DNA from: Saccharothrix ecbatanensis
GTDB taxonomy: Bacteria > Actinomycetota > Actinomycetes > Mycobacteriales > Pseudonocardiaceae
Assembly: GCF_014205015.1 (NCBI RefSeq)
Contig: NZ_JACHMO010000001.1
Coordinates: 7,688,001 to 7,752,000, forward strand
Length of the DNA stretch: 64,000 nucleotides
Direction: 5' to 3'
The translations under genes and the position numbers were made by a program. The notes beneath the pieces were generated by a model. That model was not told the DNA's origin and searched no databases. It was given only the letters and a program-made list of their open reading frames with translations. This document shows positions 1 to 7,679 of the stretch, one piece after another (the stretch's first letter is position 1; each line of letters opens with the position of its first letter).

Positions 1-1152
1 ATCGACCTGTTCAAGCCGCAGCCGTTCGGCACCGACGTACGCGGCCGGTGGGTCGAGATCGTGCTCATGTTCGTGTCCGGCGTCATCGGCGCGATCCCCC
101 GCATGGGCAAGACCTTCACACTGCGGGAACTGCTGATCATCGCCGGGTTGGACCCGCGCAGCGAGCTGCACACCTACGACCTCAAGGGCACCGGCGACCT
201 GTCCCCACTCGCCCTGGTGTCGCACCGCTACCGGGCCGGTGACGACCCGGAGGACATCGCGTACGCCCTGGCCGACCTGCGGGCACTGCGGGAGGAGATG
301 CGCCGCCGCACCAAGGTGATCCGGGAACTGCCCAAGGACCTGTGCCCGGAGAACAAGGTCACGTCGGCGCTGGCGTCGAAGCAGTCCCTGCGGCTGCACC
401 CCATCGTGATCGGCGCGGACGAGTGCCAGGTGTGGTTCGAACACCCCGACCACGGCGCGGAGTTCGAGGAAATCTGCACCGACCTGGTCAAGCGCGGCCC
501 GGCCACCGGCATCGTGCTGCTCCTGGCCACGCAGCGGCCGGACTCGAAGTCCATCCCCACCCAGATCAGCGACAACGCCGTGTTCCGGTTCTGCCTCAAG
601 GTGACAGGACAGACCGCCAACGACATGGTGTTGGGCACGTCGTCCTACAAGAACGGAGAGCGCGCCACGCAGTTCTCGTTCTCCGACAAGGGAATCGGTC
701 TGCTCAAGGGCGTCACCGACGAGACCACCACGGTCAAGGGCGTCTACATCGACGGCCCGGCGGCGGAGACCATCGCGGGCAGAGCACGGGCACTGCGCAC
801 AGCCGCAGGGCTGCTCACCGGCTACGCCGCAGGGCTGGACACCACAGTGGACGACAACGACACCGCGTCCACGCTGCTGGCCGACGTGCTCACCGCGATG
901 GGCGCGGCGGACAAGATGTGGTCGGAGTCCATCGTGGACGGTCTCGCCGACCTCCGACCCGCCATCTACGGGCCGTGGGCCGAACAGGACGGCAAGGGCA
1001 AGGCCATGCAGCTCTCGGCCGCGCTCAAGCCCTACGGCGTCGGCACCGGCCAGGTGTGGGGCACCGACCCCGCCACCGGCAAGGGAGCCAACCGGCGCGG
1101 CGTCGAACGCGCCCACATCACAGCAGCCATCACGGAGCGCGACGGCAAGTAG
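1..1152 (+). CDS. FtsK/SpoIIIE-like DNA translocase of the AICE (5' partial)
   Basis: The reading frame is open from base 1, so the N-terminus lies outside the window; 383 residues remain. A Walker A motif GAIPRMGKT is seen near codons 30-38 and a Walker B segment HPIVIGADECQ near codons 133-143, followed by LLATQRP and a C-terminal variable part. These are hallmarks of the FtsK-HerA type motor that AICEs and Streptomyces plasmids (TraB/TraSA) use to move double-stranded DNA between mycelial cells. The C-terminal 100 residues probably contact DNA, by analogy with the winged-helix end of TraB. It lies first in the visible element and is followed by a repeat-rich non-coding stretch. An internal GTG at 61 is not taken as the start because the frame continues upstream. 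Confidence 0.88.
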   Translation: MDLFKPQPFGTDVRGRWVEIVLMFVSGVIGAIPRMGKTFTLRELLIIAGLDPRSELHTYDLKGTGDLSPLALVSHRYRAGDDPEDIAYALADLRALREEMRRRTKVIRELPKDLCPENKVTSALASKQSLRLHPIVIGADECQVWFEHPDHGAEFEEICTDLVKRGPATGIVLLLATQRPDSKSIPTQISDNAVFRFCLKVTGQTANDMVLGTSSYKNGERATQFSFSDKGIGLLKGVTDETTTVKGVYIDGPAAETIAGRARALRTAAGLLTGYAAGLDTTVDDNDTASTLLADVLTAMGAADKMWSESIVDGLADLRPAIYGPWAEQDGKGKAMQLSAALKPYGVGTGQVWGTDPATGKGANRRGVERAHITAAITERDGK

Positions 1153-1175
1153 CCACCGCCGCTCCCTGCGGAACG

Positions 1176-1260
1176 GCGCTAGGTCTAGCACCACACCCCG
1201 CTAGACCTAGCGCCCCCGCTAGCACCACACAACACACCTGATCAGCGCCCTAGTACCTAG
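1176..1260. repeat. CTAG-rich inverted and direct repeat cluster downstream of the translocase gene
   Basis: A perfect 14-bp inverted repeat (GCGCTAGGTCTAGC at 1176-1189 and its complement at 1200-1213) is followed by a second copy of CTAGCACCACAC (1185-1196 and 1219-1230). CTAG occurs seven times between 1179 and 1260, although it is a rare tetramer in high-GC actinomycete DNA. The cluster sits in the 152-bp gap just after the FtsK/TraB-like gene. It could be the DNA site of the translocase (clt-like), a terminator or an operator. The structure is read directly; the role is inference. Confidence 0.75.
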
Positions 1261-1304
1261 CGGCGTTGGTCTCGCGCACCCGAAAACCGACCCGGAGGCC
1301 TCCC

Positions 1305-1595
1305 GTGGACCCCCTCACGACGATCATCACAAGCCCGATCCTGCTGACACTAGTCGTCACGCTCGGTTACGCCGTGTCGTGCGCGGTCTGGCCATTCAAG
1401 CGCTGCCGCGCCTGCTCCGGCGCAGGTCACCACAAGTCGCGCGTCATCCGCGCCTACCGGCCCTGCCGCCGCTGCGGCGGCAGCGGGATGCGGCTGCGCA
1501 TCGGCCGCAAGGCGTGGAACGCCTTCACCCGCACCCGGCGCAACCGCCGCGACCACCGACGCAACCCCAACTCACAGCGCAACCAGGGGACGTGA
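1305..1595 (+). CDS. Small AICE membrane protein with CxxC zinc-type motifs
   Basis: The 96-residue product starts with one hydrophobic segment (about residues 5-28) followed by a cysteine-rich part CRACSGAG and CRRCGGSG, the DnaJ-like CxxCxGxG pattern, and a strongly basic tail. The GTG at 1305 is preferred over the TTG at 1266 because GGAGG lies 6 bp upstream of it. Proteins of this layout are common in actinobacterial mobile elements; I know of no assigned function. It is followed one base later by the next gene, which suggests co-expression. It may be a membrane-anchored DNA- or zinc-binding accessory of transfer, which is a guess. Confidence 0.7.
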   Translation: MDPLTTIITSPILLTLVVTLGYAVSCAVWPFKRCRACSGAGHHKSRVIRAYRPCRRCGGSGMRLRIGRKAWNAFTRTRRNRRDHRRNPNSQRNQGT

Positions 1596-1596
1596 C

Positions 1597-2421
1597 ATGT
1601 GCCGTGCAGGCGGACGCCGCTGCAAGGGCGGCAAGACCAGCAGCCGCGCCACCCAGAGGACCCGTAAAGCCGTCTCCCGCGCCCGCAAGCACCTGCGGAA
1701 CGCCACCGCCACCGGAGACCAAGCCGCCATCGACACCGCCCGGCAACGACTCGCCGAGGCACGCGACGCACACGAGAAGGCCAAGAACACCATGGGCCAC
1801 AACGACATCCCAGACCAGCCGGGGGACGTGACCCCGGACGCCACCACGGGACAGTCGTCCACACAAGACACCGGCACCCAGGACCAGGGCGACGCCTTCA
1901 ACCAGGTCGGCACAGTCCACGGCAACGTCTACACCTACGGCGACGTCGTCAACATCGGCGACACCACCAGGATCAACATCCGCACCGGCACCGGCCGCGC
2001 CACCACGCCCACCGGCAAGGACACCGACCGGGCCAAGCGCCGGTCGGAGCGGTCGACCCGCCGTGCCGACCGTGACCCGGACTCTGTACACCACGGCGAC
2101 CTCGACCAACGGCGCAGCACCTACCACGTCGGCCGCTCGCAGAGCTTCACCGTCCCCGACGTGGACAGCGCCACCGGCAACGCCACCGTCGACAGCCAAG
2201 CCGACGTCACCCACCGACCGGCCGACACCCACCCCGCCGCAGGCAGCACAGGGGACGTGACCGGCAACGTCGACAGGGACGTCCGACCCACCCCGGCCAA
2301 GGCCGCAAGCCCTTCTCGGGGTGAGGGCCTGCACGAAGCGGCGCAGGCCGATCTACGTGCCCGTATGCGCAGGACGCGCGCCCGCAAGCGCGCCACCGGC
2401 AACGACACGTCCGACGACTGA
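1597..2421 (+). CDS. AICE hypothetical protein, basic coiled-coil N-terminus and repetitive centre
   Basis: This 274-residue protein begins with MCRAGGRRC, a sequence type seen at the start of many actinomycete plasmid and phage proteins. Residues about 20-60 form a basic, probably helical region rich in Arg, Lys and Ala. The middle has repeated G-D-V and G-N-V segments (GNVYTYGDVVNIGD), which look like a repetitive beta-rich stretch. No cysteine-based or enzymatic domain is evident. The ATG at 1597 follows GGGGA at 1586-1590. The copies of GGGGACGTGAC at 1822-1832 and 2251-2261 lie inside it and are read as the residues GDVT. I do not recognise its function. Confidence 0.65.
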   Translation: MCRAGGRRCKGGKTSSRATQRTRKAVSRARKHLRNATATGDQAAIDTARQRLAEARDAHEKAKNTMGHNDIPDQPGDVTPDATTGQSSTQDTGTQDQGDAFNQVGTVHGNVYTYGDVVNIGDTTRINIRTGTGRATTPTGKDTDRAKRRSERSTRRADRDPDSVHHGDLDQRRSTYHVGRSQSFTVPDVDSATGNATVDSQADVTHRPADTHPAAGSTGDVTGNVDRDVRPTPAKAASPSRGEGLHEAAQADLRARMRRTRARKRATGNDTSDD

Positions 2422-2446
2422 CGCACGGACTGACCACACGAAGCAG

Positions 2447-2486
2447 CTCACGCGGGGGACGTGACCACCCCCGTCCCTCGCGTGAG
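2447..2486. repeat. 15-bp hairpin upstream of the primase gene
   Basis: CTCACGCGGGGGACG at 2447-2461 pairs with 2472-2486 around a 10-base loop; the only imperfect pair is G-T, which still pairs as RNA. One copy of the GGGGACGTGAC repeat runs through the left arm and loop. No T-run follows. It sits in the 104-bp gap before the replication gene, so it could be a terminator, an operator or part of a replication origin. Confidence 0.75.
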
Positions 2487-2525
2487 TCACCAGCCAACCC
2501 GCTCTCCGTCCACAGGAGACACAGC

Positions 2526-3506
2526 ATGGATCTCCCTATCCAGGACCGGGACACGGTCCTACGCAACGCCCTGATCGCCGCTGAACAGGGCTTCCACGTC
2601 TTCCCGCTCCGTGTCGGCACCAAGCGCCCCGCGCTGCACAGCGAGAAGCGGTGCCCGCGCACCGGGATCTGCCGTGACGGACACCTCAAGCCCGAACAGC
2701 GCGCCACCACCGACCCCGACCGGATCCGCGCGTGCTGGTCGGTCGCCCCGTGGAACCTCGGTATCGCCTGTGGCCCGTCCGGGCTGCTGGTGGTCGACAT
2801 GGACACGCCGAAGTCACCCGACGACGTGCCCCCGGACGGCTGGAGCCGGAGGGGGGCGCGGGACGGGCACGACGCGTTCCGGTTGGTGTGCGCCGACGCC
2901 GGACAGCCGGTGCCGACCGAGACGTTCACCGTCCGGACCGCGCGCGGCGGAACACACCTGTACTTCCGCGCCCCGCACGGCGTGCGACTCGGCAACACGG
3001 TCGGGGAGCTGGGCAACGGGTTGGGGTGGAAGGTCGACACCCGCGCGTGGGGCGGCTACGTCGTCGGCCCTTGGTCGATCACCGAACACGGCTCCTACTG
3101 GGTCGACTGCGACCTTCCCCCGGCCGACCTGCCCACCTGGTTACTCCACCGCCTCACTCCCAGGCCCGTAGCAGCCCGCACAGCGCCCGTTGTGAGCCGC
3201 ACTGAGCGACTGCCCGCCTACGTGGACGCGGCTGTCAGGGGTGAGCGTCACCGCGTCGCACAGGCCACCTCAGGCACGCACATGAGCACCCTGTTCGTGG
3301 CCGCGTTCGCACTCGGGCAACTCGTCGGCGGAGGCCTGCTCCCCTCGGCTACAGCAGAGTCGGAACTGCTCACCGCCGCACAGCACATCGTCAACGGCGG
3401 CTGCGGCTGCACCGACCGCGAAGCGCTGCGCACCATCCACAACGGACTGCGCGAAGGCGCGACCAAGCCCCGCCACGCACCGGCCACGACACGGGGTGCG
3501 GCATGA
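2526..3506 (+). CDS. Bifunctional primase-polymerase (Prim-Pol) replication protein
   Basis: The product is 326 residues. The archaeo-eukaryotic primase fold of the Prim-Pol family is shown by GIACGPSGLLVVDMDT (acidic metal-binding residues near 90-95) and by TARGGTHLYFRAP (near residues 138-150), the second catalytic motif with its conserved His. In AICEs such proteins start autonomous replication of the excised circle. The start ATG follows GGAGA at 2515-2519. The C-terminal third has a short helical region found in AICE primases. It overlaps the next gene by 4 bp and is probably co-translated with the methyltransferase and DUF3631 ATPase behind it. Confidence 0.88.
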   Translation: MDLPIQDRDTVLRNALIAAEQGFHVFPLRVGTKRPALHSEKRCPRTGICRDGHLKPEQRATTDPDRIRACWSVAPWNLGIACGPSGLLVVDMDTPKSPDDVPPDGWSRRGARDGHDAFRLVCADAGQPVPTETFTVRTARGGTHLYFRAPHGVRLGNTVGELGNGLGWKVDTRAWGGYVVGPWSITEHGSYWVDCDLPPADLPTWLLHRLTPRPVAARTAPVVSRTERLPAYVDAAVRGERHRVAQATSGTHMSTLFVAAFALGQLVGGGLLPSATAESELLTAAQHIVNGGCGCTDREALRTIHNGLREGATKPRHAPATTRGAA

Positions 3507-3856
3507 CCGGCCGTCCCGCGCACTTCACCGACCCGCGCACGCTGCTGGTCGCGTTGGAAGGCGGACCCAAGCACCGCCAGTGGTTCTTCTACGCGGACTG
3601 GTTGGCCGCCCGCGCCGCCACCAGGCGCGGCCGGTACTGGATCGGCCACCCCTGCGCCGCCGAACGCCGCTACCTCCCCACCGATCGCTACGCCACCAAC
3701 CCCGACCCCGCCATCACCGACCGACACGGTCTCGCACGGGTGTGGATCTACGTCGAGCTGACGCGGTGGTGGAACTGGCAGCGCGAGTACTTCACCCCCG
3801 AAGAGATCGCAACCAACGCCAAAGCCCAGTTCGACCACGAATGGGGTGCCGCATGA
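3503..3856 (+). CDS. AICE hypothetical protein, Trp-rich
   Basis: This 117-residue protein starts at an ATGA overlap with the primase gene and ends in another ATGA overlap with the methyltransferase gene. It has seven Trp residues (for example FYADWLAARAA and TRWWNWQREYF) and no signal peptide or membrane segment. I do not recognise the family. Its position inside a tightly coupled replication block suggests an accessory role in replication of the element, which is inference. Confidence 0.75.
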   Translation: MTGRPAHFTDPRTLLVALEGGPKHRQWFFYADWLAARAATRRGRYWIGHPCAAERRYLPTDRYATNPDPAITDRHGLARVWIYVELTRWWNWQREYFTPEEIATNAKAQFDHEWGAA

Positions 3857-4833
3857 GCCGCCCGCGTCTGCTGGACCTGTTCTGCTGCGCCGGGGGCGCG
3901 TCCGCCGGGTACCACGCCGCAGGGTTCGACGTGACCGGCGTCGACATCGAACCGCAGCCGCACTACCCGTTCCCGTTCATCCAGGCCGACGCCCTCACCG
4001 TGGACCTGTCCGGCTACGACGTGATCGCGGCGTCACCGCCGTGTCAGCGTTGGTCTCAGGCCACGCCGACCAGCCGACGCCACGACCACCCCGACCTTGT
4101 CGAGCCGATCCGGCAGCGTCTGCGTGAGGCGGTGGCCCGTGGTGACGTGTGGGGCTACGTCATCGAGAACGTCCCCGGATCACCCCTCATCGAGCCCATC
4201 ACCATCTGCGGCGACACGCTGCGCCTGGGCGTCCGCCGACACCGGCTGTTCGAGTCCAACCTCGACCTGCACGGCACCCCGTGCCACCACGACCGCAGCG
4301 CACCGGCCGTGCCGGTCTACGGCTCCTACGGCCAACGCAGAGGACGAAACCCCGTCGACAGGGAACCGTCACGAAACCCCGGCGCCGGGGATACGTCACC
4401 CGGCACCCCGACCGAGACAGGCCGGATCGCGATGGGAATCGACTGGATGCCCTGGCCCAACCTCACCCAGGCCATCCCACCCGCCTACACGTTCTGGCTC
4501 GGCACTCAGCTCATCGGCCACGCACGACGCCACACCAAGCCCGTGACGGAAGCGCCCAGGGCGCTTACGTCGTCGCCCAGGGCGCTTACGTCGTCGCCCA
4601 GGGCGCAAACGTCACCCCGTGGCGAAACGCACCGGTGGGAAGCGTCAGCACGTGACGCATCCCCCGCAGACGCAGGTGACCAATCCCGTGAGCTCAGGGG
4701 TTCCGTCACCACCCGCAACTGCCACTGCGGCAAGCCACTCACCCGCCCCGCCACCGGCCGGTGGCCACGCCACTGCTCCCAAGCCTGCCGACAAGCCGCC
4801 TACCGCGCACGCACAAAGGAGAACGTCGCATGA
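3853..4833 (+). CDS. DNA C5-cytosine methyltransferase with C-terminal zinc-ribbon
   Basis: The 326-residue enzyme has motif I LLDLFCCAGGASAGY at residues 5-19, motif IV ASPPCQRWS (catalytic Cys) near 60-68 and motif VI VIENVPG near 103-109, so it should transfer a methyl group from SAM to C5 of cytosine. Motif VIII and the target-recognition region are short. A CxC...CxxxC segment (CHCGKPL, then HCSQACRQ) lies at about residues 290-313 and looks like a small zinc finger common at protein ends in actinobacteria. Two repeat-derived low-complexity stretches, at nucleotides 4346-4399 and 4545-4612, interrupt the downstream half. No restriction endonuclease lies nearby, so it is probably an orphan that protects the element from host restriction. 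The start at 3853 overlaps the upstream stop (ATGA). Confidence 0.88.
   Translation: MSRPRLLDLFCCAGGASAGYHAAGFDVTGVDIEPQPHYPFPFIQADALTVDLSGYDVIAASPPCQRWSQATPTSRRHDHPDLVEPIRQRLREAVARGDVWGYVIENVPGSPLIEPITICGDTLRLGVRRHRLFESNLDLHGTPCHHDRSAPAVPVYGSYGQRRGRNPVDREPSRNPGAGDTSPGTPTETGRIAMGIDWMPWPNLTQAIPPAYTFWLGTQLIGHARRHTKPVTEAPRALTSSPRALTSSPRAQTSPRGETHRWEASARDASPADAGDQSRELRGSVTTRNCHCGKPLTRPATGRWPRHCSQACRQAAYRARTKENVA
4346..4399. repeat. Two tandem 27-bp repeat units inside the methyltransferase gene
   Basis: Units 4346-4372 and 4373-4399 both begin GAAACCCCG and end CGTCAC, with 20 or so identical bases; the second contains the perfect palindrome CCCCGGCGCCGGGG at 4377-4390. The array is 54 bp long, so it preserves the reading frame and adds 18 codons. 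Confidence 0.75.
4545..4612. repeat. 27-bp palindrome followed by 21-bp tandem repeats inside the methyltransferase gene
   Basis: A 13-bp arm GACGGAAGCGCCC (4545-4557) and its near-perfect complement GGGCGCTTACGTC (4559-4571) flank one central base. The 21-bp unit that starts CGCCCAGGGCG then recurs at 4553, 4574 and 4595, the last copy diverging after 4605. The 21-bp period keeps the frame and encodes repeats of APRALTS/SPRALTS. Confidence 0.8.
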
Positions 4834-5981
4834 CCGCCGCGCTACGTGCAGTCCCGACCGCACCCCCTCTGCCCGGTCACGTCATCCTCGACCAGGTCCG
4901 CGACTTCGTGGCGCGCTTCTCCGCGTTCCCGCACGAGCACTGCGCCCCGATGCTCGCGCTCTGGTACGCGCACACCTGGGTCGCCGACGCCTTCTACATC
5001 ACGCCCCGGCTGATCCTGTCCTCACCGGAACCAGGATCGGGCAAGACCCGCGTGCTGGAGATCGCACAGCACCTCACCAGGGAACCCGAGATGACCGCCG
5101 GAGGATCAGCCGCCGCGCTCGTCCGCATGGTCGCGGCCGGACCGATCACCGTCCTCATGGACGAGGTGGACACCATCTTCGGCGCAGGTGGTGGGGGCAA
5201 CGAAGACGTCCGCCAGATGCTCAACCTCGGCTACAAGCGCACCGCCACCGTGCCGAAGACCAAGGGCGACCCGGCAACCGGGTTCACAGTGGAACGCCTC
5301 CCGATTTTCGCGCCAACCGCGCTGGCAGGACTCGCCGGACGGATGCCCGACACCATCACCACCCGCGCCATCACCATCCACCTGCGCCGCCGTCGCCACG
5401 ACGAAAAGGTCGAGTCCTACCGGGAAGCAAAGGTCATCCGGCAGGCCGAACCGATCCGGGACGCGCTGAGCACCTGGGCGACCGGCATCGGTGAACGGCT
5501 GGTCGATGCGGAACCGCAGATGCCGCCCGGTGTGGACGACCGACCGGCCGAAATCTGGGAACCACTGCTGGCGATCGCCGAGGAAGCGGGCGGGCACTGG
5601 CCGACGACCGCGCGGGCCGCGTGCAGCCACTTCGTGTTCGACCAGAAGACCACGCCCTCACTCGGTGTCCGCTTGCTGGCCGACCTCCGGACGCTGTTCA
5701 CAGCGGACGGCACGGACAGGATGCACAGCGCCGAAATCGTGGCGCGCCTCCGCGCAATCGATGACGGCCCGTGGTCCGACGTGAACGGAAAACCGCTCGA
5801 CGCACAGCGACTCGCCAAGGAATTGAGCCTCTACCAGGTAGCTCCGTTGACGTTCAAGCACAACGGCATGAACGCCAAGGGCTACGTCGCCTATCCCACC
5901 TTCACCCAGGTGGAACAGGTCGGTTTGGCGGACGCCTGGTCGCGTTACCTGCCCGCTGAGATTCCCGGAGGTGCCGAATGA
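4830..5981 (+). CDS. DUF3631-domain P-loop ATPase of the AICE
   Basis: The ATG at 4830 is chosen because AAAGGAG lies at 4816-4822 and the codon overlaps the methyltransferase stop (ATGA); an upstream in-frame ATG at 4761 lacks these. The 383-residue product has a Walker A PEPGSGKT near residues 66-73 and a Walker B ITVLMDEVDTI near 105-116, then a C-terminal DUF3631 region from about residue 190. This family is widespread in actinomycete mobile elements, often beside a Prim-Pol protein, and is thought to act as a helicase-like replication partner. That role is inferred from context. It overlaps xis by 4 bp. Confidence 0.85.
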   Translation: MTAALRAVPTAPPLPGHVILDQVRDFVARFSAFPHEHCAPMLALWYAHTWVADAFYITPRLILSSPEPGSGKTRVLEIAQHLTREPEMTAGGSAAALVRMVAAGPITVLMDEVDTIFGAGGGGNEDVRQMLNLGYKRTATVPKTKGDPATGFTVERLPIFAPTALAGLAGRMPDTITTRAITIHLRRRRHDEKVESYREAKVIRQAEPIRDALSTWATGIGERLVDAEPQMPPGVDDRPAEIWEPLLAIAEEAGGHWPTTARAACSHFVFDQKTTPSLGVRLLADLRTLFTADGTDRMHSAEIVARLRAIDDGPWSDVNGKPLDAQRLAKELSLYQVAPLTFKHNGMNAKGYVAYPTFTQVEQVGLADAWSRYLPAEIPGGAE

Positions 5982-6280
5982 ACAGGGATGGTCGCAACGC
6001 CGAAATCGCCGATCTGATCGCACGATTGACGGTCCTGATGACGGCTCAACCGGCGGTCGAGGTGCCCACACAGCGGTCGATGCCGACACGCGTTCTGCTC
6101 ACCGTTGAGGAAGCCGCTGAGCGACTGGGTATCGGCAAGACGAAGGCGTATGAGCTGGTGAAGTCGGGGGACCTCGAATCGGTATTGATCGGCCGTCTGC
6201 GCCGAGTCCACGTGGACTCGATCGACCGTTACGCCGCTCGGCTGGTCGCCGAGCAGACCTCTACCCAACCGGCTGCGTAG
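5978..6280 (+). CDS. xis: Excisionase (MerR-like helix-turn-helix)
   Basis: The 100-residue protein carries the excisionase-type winged helix LTVEEAAERLGIGKTKAYEL followed by KSGDLESVLIGRLRRVH at about residues 36-82. Xis bends DNA at the attachment site and steers the integrase towards excision. It begins at an ATGA overlap with the DUF3631 gene and ends 8 bp before int, so the two recombination genes should be made together. Length and placement match xis of pSAM2-type elements. Confidence 0.88.
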   Translation: MNRDGRNAEIADLIARLTVLMTAQPAVEVPTQRSMPTRVLLTVEEAAERLGIGKTKAYELVKSGDLESVLIGRLRRVHVDSIDRYAARLVAEQTSTQPAA

Positions 6281-6288
6281 GAGACCAG

Positions 6289-7602
6289 GTGCCGCGCGAG
6301 AAGAAGACTCGAAACTCCAACGGTCGATCGAGCATCTACTACAGCGAGAAAGACAAGTGCTGGCACGGCTACGTCACGGTCGGAGTCAAGGACAACGGCA
6401 GGCCGGACCGTAGGCACGTCCGTGGTCAGAGCCAGTCCGAGGTCACTGACAAGGTCCGCAAGCTGGAGAAGGAGCGGGACGAGGGACGCGTCCGGAAGGC
6501 GGGGCAGAACTGGACCGTTGAAACGTGGCTCAAGCACTGGCTGGACAACATTGTTGCCCCGCCGGTCGTCACGGAGAACGCCTACAGCGCGTACGAAGTG
6601 GCGGTGCGCGTTCACCTGGTGCCCGGAATCGGCGCTCACAGGCTGGACAAGTTGCAGCCGGAACACCTCGAAAAGCTTTACCGCAAGATCATGAAGCAGA
6701 AGACGAAGTTCGGTCCGACCACGAGCGCGGCAACTGTGCACCAGGTCCACCGGACCGTCCGGGCTGCGCTAAACGTCGCCGTGCGGCGGAAGCACTTGAC
6801 CGGGAATCCGGCGTTGGAAGCCAAGGCACCGAAGGTCGAGGAAATCGAGGTCGAGCCGTACACCGTGGAGCAAGTCAAGGCGCTGTTGGAGACAGCCCAG
6901 AAGCGACGCAACAGTGTGCGGTGGGCTATCGCGTTGGCGCTCGGACTTCGGCAGGGTGAAGCACTCGGCTTGCGCTGGTCGGACGTGAATTTGGAGGTCG
7001 GGACGCTCACGGTCCGTCGGAACAGGCTGCGCCCAAAGTGGCAGCACGGGTGCGCCAGGCCGTGCGGCAAGAAGTACGGCGGGTACTGCCCGAACAGGGT
7101 TCCGGTCCGTCCCGAGACGGCAGGGACGAAGTCGGCCGCAGGTAAGCGCGGGATAGGTCTGCCGGATGAGTTGGTGAGGCTGCTCAAGCTTCACCAGGCC
7201 GAGCAGGACCGGGAACGGGAGAAGGCTGCCGACCTGTGGACTGACACCGGCTATGTGTTCACCACGCCGACCGGCGCACCGCTCAACCCGCGTTCGGATT
7301 ACGACGAGTGGAAACGGCTGGTCGAAGCCGCGAACGTGCCGGACGGCCGTCTGCACGACGCCCGACACACCGCAGCAACGGTGCTGCTGCTGCTCCGGGT
7401 CGCCGAGCGGACCGTGATGGGCATCATGGGTTGGTCGAACACCGCGATGGCAGCTCGGTACCAGCACATCACCGCCGCGATCCGCCGGGACGTGGCGGAG
7501 CGGGTCGGAGGGCTGCTCTGGAAGCCCGCCGAGGAGTCGTCGGAGACCACCGACGACGGTGACGGGGGAGACGCCACCGGGGAGCCCGCACCGGCCGCGT
7601 AG
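6289..7602 (+). CDS. int: Site-specific tyrosine recombinase (integrase)
   Basis: The 437-residue protein is a phage-type integrase: an arm-binding N-terminal segment (residues about 1-60), a SAM-like core-binding domain (about 60-180) and a catalytic domain with Arg in LGLRQGEAL (near 220), HDARHT (near 356-360) and the nucleophile Tyr in ARYQHIT (near 390). An insertion with CARPCGKKYGGYC lies between the first Arg and the HxxR box, as in other actinomycete integrases. The GTG at 6289 lies 8 bp after xis. It should integrate the element into the 3' end of tRNA-Ser(CGA), whose gene ends 78 bp downstream. Confidence 0.93.
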   Translation: MPREKKTRNSNGRSSIYYSEKDKCWHGYVTVGVKDNGRPDRRHVRGQSQSEVTDKVRKLEKERDEGRVRKAGQNWTVETWLKHWLDNIVAPPVVTENAYSAYEVAVRVHLVPGIGAHRLDKLQPEHLEKLYRKIMKQKTKFGPTTSAATVHQVHRTVRAALNVAVRRKHLTGNPALEAKAPKVEEIEVEPYTVEQVKALLETAQKRRNSVRWAIALALGLRQGEALGLRWSDVNLEVGTLTVRRNRLRPKWQHGCARPCGKKYGGYCPNRVPVRPETAGTKSAAGKRGIGLPDELVRLLKLHQAEQDREREKAADLWTDTGYVFTTPTGAPLNPRSDYDEWKRLVEAANVPDGRLHDARHTAATVLLLLRVAERTVMGIMGWSNTAMAARYQHITAAIRRDVAERVGGLLWKPAEESSETTDDGDGGDATGEPAPAA

Positions 7603-7636
7603 CAGGGCAATTGCCACCAGGAATGCCACCGAACGT

Positions 7637-7674
7637 CAGAGCCCCGGTTGCCATGATCGGCAACCGGGGCTCTG
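7637..7674. terminator. Bidirectional hairpin between int and tRNA-Ser
   Basis: A perfect 16-bp stem (CAGAGCCCCGGTTGCC at 7637-7652 and its complement at 7659-7674) closes a 6-base loop. It can end transcripts of int from the left and of tRNA-Ser from the right. There is no long T-run, which is common for high-GC actinomycete terminators. Confidence 0.8.
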
Positions 7675-7679
7675 AGCAG

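Noticed and set aside
228..638. 136-codon minus-strand frame opposite the translocase gene
   Set aside because: It lies antisense to a frame with clear Walker motifs and has no ribosome site or protein-like composition.
2207..3040. 277-codon minus-strand frame across the primase gene
   Set aside because: It is the Arg/Pro/Ser-rich shadow typical of high-GC DNA and contradicts the conserved Prim-Pol motifs.
3496..3852. Upstream extension of the methyltransferase frame by 119 codons
   Set aside because: It overlaps the coupled 3503-3856 gene in another frame and has no methyltransferase-like residues; the 3853 ATG is coupled by ATGA.
4545..4612. The repeats read as a CRISPR array
   Set aside because: Units are contiguous without spacers, have a 21-bp period and are coding; no cas genes are near.
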